Position numbers and translations under genes: made by a program
In this document: positions 45,047 through 53,818 of the stretch, piece by piece
Numbering within the stretch: the first letter of the stretch is position 1
Layout: each line of letters begins with the position of its first letter
Notes under the pieces: model-generated
What the model saw: only the letters and a program-made list of their open reading frames with translations
Database searches by the model: none
Told to the model about the DNA's origin: nothing
Assembly: GCF_900258515.1 (NCBI RefSeq)
Contig: NZ_LT984884.1
Coordinates: forward strand, 1,749,277 to 1,813,276
Reading direction: 5' to 3'
DNA length: 64,000 nt
Origin: Lentibacillus sp. Marseille-P4043
GTDB taxonomy: Bacteria > Bacillota > Bacilli > Bacillales > Amphibacillaceae

Positions 45047-45532
45047 ATGAAGCGTTTTGTAAACGCACTTGAAAAAGTGCAAATCACTGTGGGTTTATTG
45101 TTTTTATGCCTTTTCTTTTTGGTGATTCTATTGCAAATAGTAACAAGATATATGGGAATCTCGGTTATCTGGACAGAAGAAGTGGCAAATTATTCATTTA
45201 TATGGGCTGTCTTTATGGGCGCCGCTGTTATGGTCAACCGTAGAGAACATTTTAATTTTGATTTATTACAAAGGAAATTAAAAGGAAAAGGGAAGGTATC
45301 GTTAAATATCTTCAATGACATCGTGCTTATTCTATTTAATATTGTTATTTTTCTATTAGGTATTCAAATTGTTAACGAATTCTGGAACTATACGTGGGCA
45401 ACTATTCCGGAAATGAAGATGGGATATATCTGGATTGCAATCCCAATTATGGCGATAACGATGATTATTTATTCGGCAGCACATTTAATGCAGCACGTGA
45501 AGATGGTCACCGATAAGGAGGTAAGGGGCTAA
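45047..45532 (+). CDS. dctQ: TRAP transporter small permease (DctQ)
   Basis: A 161-residue protein with four hydrophobic helices and the family motif RYMGISVIWTEEVANYSFIWAVFMGAAV in the first half. Its end overlaps the dctM start by one base. Together with DctP and DctM it forms the ion-driven importer. Confidence 0.92.
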   Translation: MKRFVNALEKVQITVGLLFLCLFFLVILLQIVTRYMGISVIWTEEVANYSFIWAVFMGAAVMVNRREHFNFDLLQRKLKGKGKVSLNIFNDIVLILFNIVIFLLGIQIVNEFWNYTWATIPEMKMGYIWIAIPIMAITMIIYSAAHLMQHVKMVTDKEVRG

Positions 45533-46818
45533 TGGGTTTTCTATTAATAGGACTATTCATCGTTTTAATGTTGATTGGTGTTCCCATTGCATTTGTAATT
45601 GGAATTGTTGCTTTAATAGGTATTTTTGGTATCCCGTACACACCAGAAGCAACCGTTGCAATGAAGATGGTAAACGGACTAGATTCGTTTGTGCTTTTGG
45701 CTGTACCGTTGTTCATTTTAGCTGCTAATTTGATGAACTCAGGGAAAATTTCTGAGAAGTTAATTGATCTTGCCTTGGCAATTGTTGGTCCGATCCGCGG
45801 TGGGTTAGCGCATGCAAATATTCTTGTATCGATGATGTTTGCAGGAGTGTCGGGAGCTTCGCAGGCCGATGCGGCAGGTGTTGGAAAAATTCTTATACCG
45901 AGCATGGTGAAAAAAGGATATGACAAAGAGACTGCTGTCGCCGTTACAGCTGCATCGTCAACAATTGGCGTTGTCATTCCACCTAGTATTCCGATGATTA
46001 TCTTTGCTGGATTGACGAATGCCTCCATCGGTGCATTATTTCTTGGCGGAATTATCCCAGGCATTTTAATTGGGGTTGGGATGATGGTTTTCGTATATAT
46101 TATTGCGGTGAAGCGAAATTATCCAAAAGCAGCTAGACCGGAATTTAAAAAATTTGCCAAGTTGTTTGTGGAATCGATTCCAGCTTTATTAACACCAATT
46201 ATTATTATTGGCGGTATCATTTCCGGATTTTTTACAGCGACAGAGGCTGCAGCGGTAGCATCGTTGTATACGTTTTTGATTAGTATGTTCTACTATAAAA
46301 CATTGAAAGTGAAAGATTTACCGAAAATATTGATGGACACGCTGGCTTTAAGTTCGCTTTCCTTGTTTGCGCTCGCAACAGCAAGTGCATTGGGTGAATT
46401 AATGAGCTATTATCAGCTTGGAACGATTGCACAAGAATTTTTTGCTAATCACGTTGGTGCAGAATGGTTATTCCTTGTTATTTTGATTGCATTCTTCCTT
46501 TTTGTTGGAACATTTATGGATGCGATTCCAGCGATGATTTTATTTGTACCAATTATTTTGCCAACTGCATTGGAATTTGGCATTGATCCGATCCATCTTG
46601 GTCTAGTTGTAGTTATGACATTAGCTATCGGACTTGCAACACCACCATATGGGTTAGTGTTATTACTATCAGCTAAAATTGGAAATCTATCAATTGAAAG
46701 ATCCTTTAAAGCAGTGCTGCCATATCTTGCTATTATTTTGGTAGTATTGGTGTTTATAACATTTCTACCGGATCTTGCCTTTTCAATACCAAGATGGATT
46801 AATCCTGATTTGTTTTAG
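45532..46818 (+). CDS. dctM: TRAP transporter large permease (DctM)
   Basis: A 428-residue membrane protein of about 12 helices with DctM signatures: AVPLFILAANLMNSGKISEKL, MMFAGVSGASQADAAGVGKILIPSM, VIPPSIPMIIFAGLTN and MDAIPAMILFVPIILPTA. It is the transport subunit of the sugar-acid TRAP system. GGAGG lies close before its ATG, in the end of dctQ. Confidence 0.93.
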   Translation: MGFLLIGLFIVLMLIGVPIAFVIGIVALIGIFGIPYTPEATVAMKMVNGLDSFVLLAVPLFILAANLMNSGKISEKLIDLALAIVGPIRGGLAHANILVSMMFAGVSGASQADAAGVGKILIPSMVKKGYDKETAVAVTAASSTIGVVIPPSIPMIIFAGLTNASIGALFLGGIIPGILIGVGMMVFVYIIAVKRNYPKAARPEFKKFAKLFVESIPALLTPIIIIGGIISGFFTATEAAAVASLYTFLISMFYYKTLKVKDLPKILMDTLALSSLSLFALATASALGELMSYYQLGTIAQEFFANHVGAEWLFLVILIAFFLFVGTFMDAIPAMILFVPIILPTALEFGIDPIHLGLVVVMTLAIGLATPPYGLVLLLSAKIGNLSIERSFKAVLPYLAIILVVLVFITFLPDLAFSIPRWINPDLF

Positions 46819-46865
46819 ACCTGGTACTTCGTTAAGCTGATAAGAATAAGGAGTGAATTGCTGTT

Positions 46866-47570
46866 TTGTTAAATAAGGACAATGACAAACAATTAGCTGG
46901 TAAAGAAGCAGTAAAATTAGTAAAGGATGGCATGACAATTGGGTTGGGATCTGGTTCGACGGTAAATTGGCTGCTTCAGGCGTTAGGCGAGCGTGTACAG
47001 GCTGGTTTACAAATTAAAGGGATTCCGTCGTCACGGAAAACAGAGCGGTTAGCAAAAGAACATGGAATCCCATTAACCGACCTTTCTGAAACAACTCAAA
47101 TTGACATAGCAATTGATGGTGCAGATGAAATAAGTCCTGATCTAACCCTTCTCAAAGGTGGAGGAGGATCACTAGTTAGGGAAAAAATTGTGGATGTGGC
47201 AGCTAACGAATTAATTATTATTGCTGACGGTTCAAAAGTTGTCTCCCAACTAGGGGAATTTCCCTTGCCGGTGGAAGTATTACCTTTTGGCTGGGAAGTA
47301 ACGGAGGCAAACATTGCTGCATTGGACTGTACACCTACCTTACGAAAAGAAAAAAACAGTCCATTTATTTCGGACAATGGCAATTATATTCTTGATTGTA
47401 AATTTCCTTCTATTAAACAGCCAAGAGAACTTCATGAACAATTAAAGTTGATCGTTGGGGTTGTTGAAACAGGGTTATTTTGTGACATGACAGAAAAAGT
47501 AATTGTAGTAAAAAATGGACAAATCGAATGGTTAACGAAAAAAGATGCTCGGGGGAATAAAAATGAATGA
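46866..47570 (+). CDS. rpiA: ribose-5-phosphate isomerase A
   Basis: A 234-residue RpiA: MTIGLGSGSTVNWLLQALG (substrate loop), DIAIDGADEISPDLTLLKGGGGSLVREKIV (catalytic Asp/Glu and Lys), IADGSKVVSQLG and CDMTEKVIVV. It interconverts ribulose 5-phosphate and ribose 5-phosphate, which fits with hxlA, since that enzyme uses or forms ribulose 5-phosphate. TTG at 46866 is about 12 bp behind AAGGAG. Its stop overlaps the kdgK start. Confidence 0.9.
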   Translation: MLNKDNDKQLAGKEAVKLVKDGMTIGLGSGSTVNWLLQALGERVQAGLQIKGIPSSRKTERLAKEHGIPLTDLSETTQIDIAIDGADEISPDLTLLKGGGGSLVREKIVDVAANELIIIADGSKVVSQLGEFPLPVEVLPFGWEVTEANIAALDCTPTLRKEKNSPFISDNGNYILDCKFPSIKQPRELHEQLKLIVGVVETGLFCDMTEKVIVVKNGQIEWLTKKDARGNKNE

Positions 47571-48513
47571 CGTAATTACGATTGGGGAAGCGATGATTGC
47601 ATTTGATCCTGGTTCAACAGGTCCGATGAAATTTGTCAATACATTTGAAAAGAAAATTGGCGGGGCGGAATTAAATCTAGCTATTGGTTGTGCCCGACTT
47701 GGCTTAAAAGCTGGTTACATTAGCAAACTGGGAAATGATGAGTTTGGTAAGTATATCCAAACATTTGCCCGTGGGGAAGGGATCGATGTTTCACAGGTTG
47801 ATCTTGTTGATGGGTACCCTACATCACTAAACTTTAAGGAAATAATGGAGGATGGAAGTGTTCGAACTTTTTATTATCGTGATAAGTCGCCAACACTAAC
47901 CATGACTCCGAATGATTTAGATGAGACTTATTTCCAACAGGCAAAAATTCTGCATATCACTGGAATATTTCCAGCAATTGATGAGCAGAATATTGCCATT
48001 ATGAACCGGTCGATTGAACTGGCAAAAAAACACGGGTTGAAAATATCTTTTGATCCAAATATCCGTTTACGCATGTGGAGCAAGGAAAAAGCGCGTGACG
48101 TATTATCGGATATTTTGCCTCAAGTCGATATCCTGCTTGCTGGGGATGAAGAAATGGAGATCATTATTGGCGAAAGTGAGCCAGAAGCAATTATTGAGAA
48201 AGCAAAGGAACTCGGTATCTCATTCATTGCGGTAAAACAGGGTGAGACAGGATCTGTTGGGTATTATAATGGAGAAATCGTGACAGCGCCAGCAGTCAAA
48301 GCGACTAAAGTGGTTGATACGGTTGGTGCAGGGGATGGATTTAATGCAGGAATTTTGTATGGTATTTTACAAGGTTGGCCATTAGCGAAAACAATGCACG
48401 TTGCCAATACGATAGGTTCGATGGTTGTAGGCGTAAAGGGTGATAATGAAGGTTTACCATATTATGAAGATGTTCAAGAAAAACTTGGGGAAAAAGAGCG
48501 GATTGAACGATAA
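47563..48513 (+). CDS. kdgK: 2-dehydro-3-deoxygluconate kinase
   Basis: A 316-residue PfkB-family sugar kinase: TIGEAMIAFDPGSTGPMKF at the N-terminus, KIGGAELNLAIGCARLG (first PfkB signature) and VVDTVGAGDGFNAGILYG (catalytic Asp and anion hole). It phosphorylates 2-keto-3-deoxygluconate to KDPG, the substrate of Eda upstream. ATG at 47563 follows GGGGGAATAAA; 8 bp overlap with rpiA. Confidence 0.9.
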   Translation: MNDVITIGEAMIAFDPGSTGPMKFVNTFEKKIGGAELNLAIGCARLGLKAGYISKLGNDEFGKYIQTFARGEGIDVSQVDLVDGYPTSLNFKEIMEDGSVRTFYYRDKSPTLTMTPNDLDETYFQQAKILHITGIFPAIDEQNIAIMNRSIELAKKHGLKISFDPNIRLRMWSKEKARDVLSDILPQVDILLAGDEEMEIIIGESEPEAIIEKAKELGISFIAVKQGETGSVGYYNGEIVTAPAVKATKVVDTVGAGDGFNAGILYGILQGWPLAKTMHVANTIGSMVVGVKGDNEGLPYYEDVQEKLGEKERIER

Positions 48514-48528
48514 ATAGGGGGTGTTACC

Positions 48529-49149
48529 GTGGAATTACAATTAGCGTTAGATCGTTTAACAAGAGATGAATGCATACAAATCGTGAAGGAAACAGAACAC
48601 GCGATTGATCGGATTGAAGTAGGTACTGGAGTAATTAAAGAATACGGAATGGCGATTGTTCGGGAAATGAAGGAGCTTTTCCCAAACAAGAAAATTGTCG
48701 CTGATATGAAAACTTGTGATGCGGGTAAACATGAAGCGCGCCAAGCATTTACAGGTGGGGCAGATATCACAACGGTAATGGCGTTTTCTTCGGATTTGAC
48801 AATTAAAGATACACTTGATATTGCCAAACAAACAGGTAACCAAGTGATGATTGACTTATTAGAGGTACATGACAAAGAGCGAATCAAAGAATTACTAGAT
48901 CTTGGAGTGGAGTCTGTAAGCCTTCATGTTGGGAAAGATAAACAAACAGAAGGAAACTTCAATACGGACCTATTTTCACTGGTGAAAGGGTTGGACGTTG
49001 ACGTAACAGTTGCCGGAGGAATTAATTTGAACACGTTACCTGTGATTATTCTGGAAAAGCCTGATACTATCATTGTCGGAAGTGCAATAACAAAAGCAGA
49101 AAATCCTGGTGAAGTAGCAAGTGAAATGCGGAAATTAGTTCAAATGTGA
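48529..49149 (+). CDS. hxlA: 3-hexulose-6-phosphate synthase-like (HUMPS family)
   Basis: A 206-residue beta/alpha barrel of the orotidine-5'-phosphate decarboxylase superfamily: MELQLALDRLTRDE, IEVGTGVIKEYG, VADMKTCDAGKHEARQAF (metal/catalytic DxKxxD), VSLHVGKDKQTEG, VAGGINLNTLP and IIVGSAITKA. This resembles 3-hexulose-6-phosphate synthase. The related 3-keto-L-gulonate-6-phosphate decarboxylases share the core, so the reaction is not certain; the hxlB in the same cluster favours the synthase. GTG start follows AGGGGGTG. Last gene of the cluster. Confidence 0.82.
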   Translation: MELQLALDRLTRDECIQIVKETEHAIDRIEVGTGVIKEYGMAIVREMKELFPNKKIVADMKTCDAGKHEARQAFTGGADITTVMAFSSDLTIKDTLDIAKQTGNQVMIDLLEVHDKERIKELLDLGVESVSLHVGKDKQTEGNFNTDLFSLVKGLDVDVTVAGGINLNTLPVIILEKPDTIIVGSAITKAENPGEVASEMRKLVQM

Positions 49150-49153
49150 GAAC

Positions 49154-49180
49154 GGGACATAGGGACAGGTTGCTTGTCCC
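49154..49180. repeat. GGGACA-family palindrome behind hxlA
   Basis: GGGACATAGGGACAGG...CTTGTCCC, followed by ACCATTTATTTACAAA, the same tail as in the 35762 duplication. It lies 5 bp after the hxlA stop. Confidence 0.85.
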
Positions 49181-49264
49181 ACCATTTATTTACAAAAAAC
49201 GTAATGTATATGGAAAAATCTCTGCAGTGAGGTATGGGTTATTATCAAGTGTTTAAGATAGAAC

Positions 49265-49305
49265 AAAGCACCATAGAGGGTGACGCCTCTACGGTGCTTT
49301 TATTT
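49265..49305 (+). terminator. terminator of the kdgR-hxlA cluster
   Basis: AAAGCACCATAGAGG...CCTCTACGGTGCTTTTATTT, strong stem with T-rich end. Confidence 0.85.
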
Positions 49306-49336
49306 CTATCGTCCTTCACACACAATTGGGACAAGA

Positions 49337-51072
49337 AACCTGTCCGAGGCCACTGAAATAGTACCCTTTTTATAACGCACATTTCGGGATCTAAGCAGAT
49401 TTTTTTTGATTTTCTCTATTTTTGTCGGTCCATTTCAAGATAATGGTAATAAAAATAGAATTAGACCCGTTTTTAGAGGATAGTATCTTCGCTATCCTCT
49501 TTAAATTAACTGCTAATGCAGTTAATTTTGCTTGTAATTCCATGCTTCTTAGACCGTACCCCCTGGCACGATCTAATCCGTGGAAATTCTTCATCTCACC
49601 ATTTTTCCATTCTTGGCAAGACCTGTTCCGATATTTTTCTTTAAATTCATCCGTCTTTTGCTCTTGGCTGTATTCGTAAAATTCAGGGGTGTTTATCCCT
49701 ATCTCTAAAATTCTACCAACAGTTTTACCCGAGAAGCATTGCTCCCTTAACGGACAATTTCTACAGGTTTCTCTATCAAAATAATATCGATAGGTTTCCT
49801 TTCCATCCTTTCTCTTTTTGTAGACTTTTCTCTCTGTTTTATTCCCCTGAGCACAGAACCATTCATCCGAATCTTTATTGTAACTGTATAATTCCTCATC
49901 AATTTTATAAGCCATCTCACTTACTGGTATGTATGGTTTCGCCCCAACTTCTTTTATTTTATCAAGGATTGGCTTTTTAAAATATGCTTTGTCACCGTAG
50001 ACCTCATCTATAACTATTCCGCTTTTTCGTGTTTGTTCTAGTAACTCATTAAACATCGTTCCGTCAACATAGGCACCATCACGAACATTAACTGCCGTAA
50101 TGATTCTGTCTTCTGTTGTAATCATAAATTCTGTTTTGTAGCCAAAGAAATGGGATGTTTTACTTTTGTGACCAACTCTTGCATCTTGGTCTACTAGTGA
50201 ACGAACGCCTTTTTGTTCCAAAAATTTAGGGTCCTTCAGAATTTCCTTCGCCATGTTTAGCACTTCTTTTGTTTCTGGTGCACTTTCCACATCTACTGTT
50301 TTTTCTACATTCGCGATGGTTTCTTCAAGGTAGGATTTCATTGTTTTCTTGGCTTCTTTATGATCCTCTATTTCTTTATAGTCTGGTATTTCTTGATTTA
50401 TCTTTTCAGGTACCTCACCGTTTTCTTTCTCAACGATTTTAAATAGCTTTTTTGCGAGATGCTTCATCACTCTTTCTACAGTACACTTAAAGGTGTTCGC
50501 TTCCGAGTGTGTTGTATCGATGCTTAATCCGGATCCTCCTAAAATGCCTTTTTCAACACTTTGTCCGATGCTTTCTGTGATGATATCATCGACCGTAAAA
50601 TTCCCCTCTAATTTCTCTTTGCGGAATTTCGTCAAAAGGCTTGGATGTGGTAAGTCATCTTCTGGGTTAATGCCTAGAAAATACATGTGGGCAAGGTTCA
50701 GTGAAGCCTCTTCTATAATTCGCACATCCGATAAATCATAAAGGTATTGTAGTACTAAAAGTTTTACCATGAACTCTGGCTCTTTCGCTGGTCTACCATA
50801 ATGTTTACAATAGGTTTTTTCGAGTAGTTCGTTGATAAAGCTAAAATCTACCTCATCGCGAAGTATTTTAAGTATATGATTTTCAGGAATTTTACTGTAT
50901 AATACGGAATAGATGCTTAATTGCATATCTTTGTCTTTAAGCATGAAAATACCCCCAGTTTGGTTGATGGTTTCTTTGCAGTTCTATTATACCAAATTTT
51001 AGGGGTGTTTTTTTAGCTTTTATTAAATTATCGAATTTTCAGAGTGACTTTTTCAGTGGCCTCAACCTGTCC
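49337..51072. mobile_element. IS1182-family insertion sequence with 9-bp target duplication
   Basis: Element 49346-51063 (1718 bp) with inverted ends GAGGCCACTGAAA and TTTCAGTGGCCTC, flanked by the direct repeat AACCTGTCC (49337-49345 and 51064-51072). Joining the flanks restores a complete GGGACA-family palindrome, the insertion target. Confidence 0.92.
49391..50944 (-). CDS. IS1182 family transposase
   Basis: A 517-residue DDE transposase. The N-terminus has the DUF772-type region (GRPAKEPEFMVKLLVLQYLYDLSDVRIIEE) and HPSLLTKFR; the catalytic part shows GLSIDTTHSEAN (first Asp), VYGDKAYFKKP (second Asp) and a C-terminal part with RETCRNCPLREQCF (four Cys) and ARGYGLRSMELQAKLTALAVNLKRI with the expected Glu. 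The frame is intact and fills the element, so it may be active. Confidence 0.93.
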   Translation of the reverse strand: MLKDKDMQLSIYSVLYSKIPENHILKILRDEVDFSFINELLEKTYCKHYGRPAKEPEFMVKLLVLQYLYDLSDVRIIEEASLNLAHMYFLGINPEDDLPHPSLLTKFRKEKLEGNFTVDDIITESIGQSVEKGILGGSGLSIDTTHSEANTFKCTVERVMKHLAKKLFKIVEKENGEVPEKINQEIPDYKEIEDHKEAKKTMKSYLEETIANVEKTVDVESAPETKEVLNMAKEILKDPKFLEQKGVRSLVDQDARVGHKSKTSHFFGYKTEFMITTEDRIITAVNVRDGAYVDGTMFNELLEQTRKSGIVIDEVYGDKAYFKKPILDKIKEVGAKPYIPVSEMAYKIDEELYSYNKDSDEWFCAQGNKTERKVYKKRKDGKETYRYYFDRETCRNCPLREQCFSGKTVGRILEIGINTPEFYEYSQEQKTDEFKEKYRNRSCQEWKNGEMKNFHGLDRARGYGLRSMELQAKLTALAVNLKRIAKILSSKNGSNSIFITIILKWTDKNRENQKKSA

Positions 51073-51083
51073 CCGCGTCCCAA

Positions 51084-52082
51084 TCACTCTACAAAACTTG
51101 TATTCACAAATCCTGTGAAATCTGGCTTCTCCTTCAAAAACTTCAAATCATAGGAGGAGTTACCGAATTGTTGGATTACCTCTGGGTCCATATCGTAAAC
51201 AAAATTGGTTCGCTTCCAGGCATTTTCCATTACATCATGCTCTATTTCCTGTCCAGTAATATCTGCAATTCCATTTATTGTGATCGTGATTGCTTCATCG
51301 GGATTTTCGTTTATATATTCAACTGCCTCTTTGTGGGCATCAATCAGTTTGGTTACAAGCTTCTGGTCATCTTCAGCCAATTCTGATGTGGTGACAAATA
51401 CGGCAGCTGGCAGGTTTTTACCAAAAGAGATTTCATCTGAATCGACAACAACATTTGCATCTGCTTTTGCTTCCAAAACAGATCCCCATGGTTCTGGTGC
51501 TGTGGCAACGTCGACATTGCCACTTTCGAACATGGATTGATATTGTGCTGGCTTGCCTGTTACGTGTTTCATGCTTCCGCCAACACGGTCAGATGTAATC
51601 CCTCTTTCCTTCATGTATGTTTCAAACTGAACATCGTGTGTACAGCCAACTCGCGGGGAAATGAAGGTTTTTCCTTCGATATCTTTGACAGATTTTACGC
51701 CACTATCTTTACGTGAAACAATCACTGTTCCGCCAGTTGAAGATGCTGCTATTACTTGAACATCAACACCAGAAATGAAGTTATTCATCGCTGGACCCGG
51801 ACCAACAAGCCCACCTTGGATTTCCCCTGTTGCCAAAGCTTTCATAAAAGTAGATCCATCTGGGAATGTACGATATTCCACATCGACATCTTCACCTAGA
51901 TGTTTTTCATACATTTCTTTTTCTTTTGCTACCATTGCTGGTGCGTGATTAAGGTTTGGAAAATAACCGATAACGATTTTTTCCTTTTTGCTTCCGTCAT
52001 CAGATGATGCTTGCGAATCATTGCCACATGCACCTAGAATGAGTAAAAAACTCATGAACAGAAAAACAATGCTTTTTTTCAA
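51084..52082 (-). CDS. NitT/TauT/SsuA-type ABC transporter substrate-binding lipoprotein
   Basis: A 332-residue binding protein: lipobox ILGAC (Cys 19), then IVIGYFPNLNHAPAMVAKEKEMY, GSTFMKALATGEIQGGLVGPGPAM and GKTFISPRVGCTHDVQFETYM. This is the SsuA/NrtA/TauA fold for sulfonates, nitrate, pyrimidines or related compounds. No monooxygenase (ssuD/tauD) is nearby, so the ligand is open. Last gene of a leftward ABC operon; its 3' end borders the IS and a palindrome. Confidence 0.87.
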   Translation of the reverse strand: MKKSIVFLFMSFLLILGACGNDSQASSDDGSKKEKIVIGYFPNLNHAPAMVAKEKEMYEKHLGEDVDVEYRTFPDGSTFMKALATGEIQGGLVGPGPAMNNFISGVDVQVIAASSTGGTVIVSRKDSGVKSVKDIEGKTFISPRVGCTHDVQFETYMKERGITSDRVGGSMKHVTGKPAQYQSMFESGNVDVATAPEPWGSVLEAKADANVVVDSDEISFGKNLPAAVFVTTSELAEDDQKLVTKLIDAHKEAVEYINENPDEAITITINGIADITGQEIEHDVMENAWKRTNFVYDMDPEVIQQFGNSSYDLKFLKEKPDFTGFVNTSFVE

Positions 52083-52118
52083 GATGATTACTCCTTTCTT
52101 TTTGAGAACAGCCTTTTA

Positions 52119-52880
52119 TTATGCTGCTTCTTCCAATCCCCAGCGTTTTAGTACTTTATTTTCAATTCGTTGAAAAACAAATTGATCGACAACGGAGCCG
52201 ATGACACCGATGATAATGATTATCCCAATTACGAGACTCATATTGTTAAAGTCGGATGCATAGCTGAGTGTGTATCCTAGTCCTGGGCCTGTGCTTAGTA
52301 ATTCCGCGGCCATTAGTGCTCGCCAGCTAAATGCCCATGCTAGTCTCACACCTGTCACCGCATGTGGGATAGCTGCCGGGATGACAACTTTAAAAAATAA
52401 ATCCATTCCCCTTGATCCCATTGTTCGTGCTGCTTTTAAATAAATTGGTGCGACATTTTTGATGCCAATCCGCATATTCATCGTCATGACAAACGTACCG
52501 CCAATAATGACGACAAAAATGATCGCTGTTTCGCCAAATCCAAACCAGATAATAGCAAGCGGCACCCAAACAATACTCGGAACACTTTGCAATGCTAGAA
52601 TCATCGTCCCTAGCGTTTCGTCGGCTGTTTTAACTTTGGCAAGCAAAACGCCAAGGATAGTGCCAATCACTAATGAGATAGCAAGGCCGATAAGTAAATG
52701 ACGGAAACTTGCTAGAATATCATACACAAGTGTCATGTCTCGGAGCCCATCATAAATGGATTCGGCAACAGATAATGGACTTGGTATCATCGATTCAGGC
52801 CAGAAACCGATTAGCACGACACCTTGCCAGATCAGGATGAGCGAAACGAAAAACAGTATACGTTTAATTGCTACCGGCAT
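52119..52880 (-). CDS. SsuC-type ABC transporter permease
   Basis: A 253-residue inner-membrane permease (BPD_transp_1). About six helices; the EAA-type loop reads YLKAARTMGSRGMDLFFKVVIPAAIPHAVTG (about 150-180), which contacts the ATPase. SVAESIYDGL near the N-terminus and FNNMSLVIGIIIIIGVIGSV near the end fit SsuC/TauC. Its start overlaps the end of the ATPase gene by 17 bp. Confidence 0.9.
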   Translation of the reverse strand: MPVAIKRILFFVSLILIWQGVVLIGFWPESMIPSPLSVAESIYDGLRDMTLVYDILASFRHLLIGLAISLVIGTILGVLLAKVKTADETLGTMILALQSVPSIVWVPLAIIWFGFGETAIIFVVIIGGTFVMTMNMRIGIKNVAPIYLKAARTMGSRGMDLFFKVVIPAAIPHAVTGVRLAWAFSWRALMAAELLSTGPGLGYTLSYASDFNNMSLVIGIIIIIGVIGSVVDQFVFQRIENKVLKRWGLEEAA

Positions 52881-53646
52881 GTTGCAACTCCTCTTTCATC
52901 ACGTTGTCTATTTCGGTTTTTAAAATAGCCATTACATCCTCTTCTAAATTAGCTATCTCTTTTTGTGGACGTGGCCGTTGTAAATCAACCTTGAAATCAG
53001 AAATGATGGTTCCCGGTCTTGCGCCCATAACAATGACACGATCCGATAGTTTGATAGCTTCACGAATGCTGTGTGTGACAAAAACAATTGTCTTTCTGTT
53101 AGCAAGCCAGATTTTTTCCAGTTCTTCTTGTAATACGTTTCTTGTCTGTTCATCCAGTGCACCGAATGGTTCATCCATTAACAGAAGCTTGGAATCCATC
53201 GCAAGTGCTCTAGCAATCGAGACACGCTGCTGCATCCCACCGGAAAGCTCGTGTGGATAATGGTCGGCAAACTGGCTGAGGTGGACCATTTTCAAAAAAT
53301 GTGTGGCGGTGTCTGCTTGTTCTTTTTTCCCCATTCTTTTTCTGAGTGGAAACATCACATTTTCTTTGACCGACATCCAAGGAAAAAGCGCTGCCTCCTG
53401 GAAAACCATGCTTTTGTCTGGTCCTGGATCTTTTATTTCACTGTTGTCCAGAAGTACCGTGCCAGCAGTTGGTTTGGTCAGCCCAGCCGTAATCGAAAGA
53501 AGCGTTGATTTGCCGCAGCCAGAAGGTCCTAATAGGGAAACAAATTCTCCTTCTTCAATGGATAGATTAATATCATTTAATACCAATAACGGCTGCTCAG
53601 TTCCACGCTGAAATGATTTGGATATGTCATTTATTTTTAAAAACAT
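52864..53646 (-). CDS. SsuB-type ABC transporter ATP-binding protein
   Basis: A 260-residue ATPase: Walker A GPSGCGKST (about 44-52), Q-loop VFQEAALFPW, signature LSGGMQQRVSIARAL, Walker B LLLMDEPFGALDEQT and switch His in VFVTHSIREA. ATG at 53646 follows GGAGGTGATCGCT; three earlier codons are not needed. First gene of the operon, with an inverted repeat upstream that may be a CymR site. Confidence 0.92.
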   Translation of the reverse strand: MFLKINDISKSFQRGTEQPLLVLNDINLSIEEGEFVSLLGPSGCGKSTLLSITAGLTKPTAGTVLLDNSEIKDPGPDKSMVFQEAALFPWMSVKENVMFPLRKRMGKKEQADTATHFLKMVHLSQFADHYPHELSGGMQQRVSIARALAMDSKLLLMDEPFGALDEQTRNVLQEELEKIWLANRKTIVFVTHSIREAIKLSDRVIVMGARPGTIISDFKVDLQRPRPQKEIANLEEDVMAILKTEIDNVMKEELQHAGSN

Positions 53647-53667
53647 AGCGATCACCTCCGTTTAATC

Positions 53668-53702
53668 CCTATAATTCCTATTAGTTTTATATGAATTATA
53701 GG
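53668..53702 (-). promoter_or_regulatory. inverted repeat before the ABC importer operon (CymR-like operator?)
   Basis: CCTATAATTC and GAATTATAGG, 10-bp perfect arms 15 bp apart, ending 21 bp before the ATPase start. On the minus strand it contains TAATAGGAATTATA, close to the ATnGGAATT half of the CymR box that controls sulfonate uptake in B. subtilis. Confidence 0.45.
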
Positions 53703-53770
53703 TATTGTACCATGGTTATCTGTCTTTTCCAATAGGCGAATGACGGATAGCGAAGCGTAAATGGGATAAA

Positions 53771-53804
53771 AAAATCCTGGAAAGACCGGTATCTTTCCAG
53801 GTAG
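53771..53804 (-). terminator. terminator of the BCCT transporter gene
   Basis: CCTGGAAAGA/TCTTTCCAGG hairpin followed on the minus strand by ATTTTTTTATCC. Confidence 0.88.
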
Positions 53805-53818
53805 TTCTCTTTCATTAT

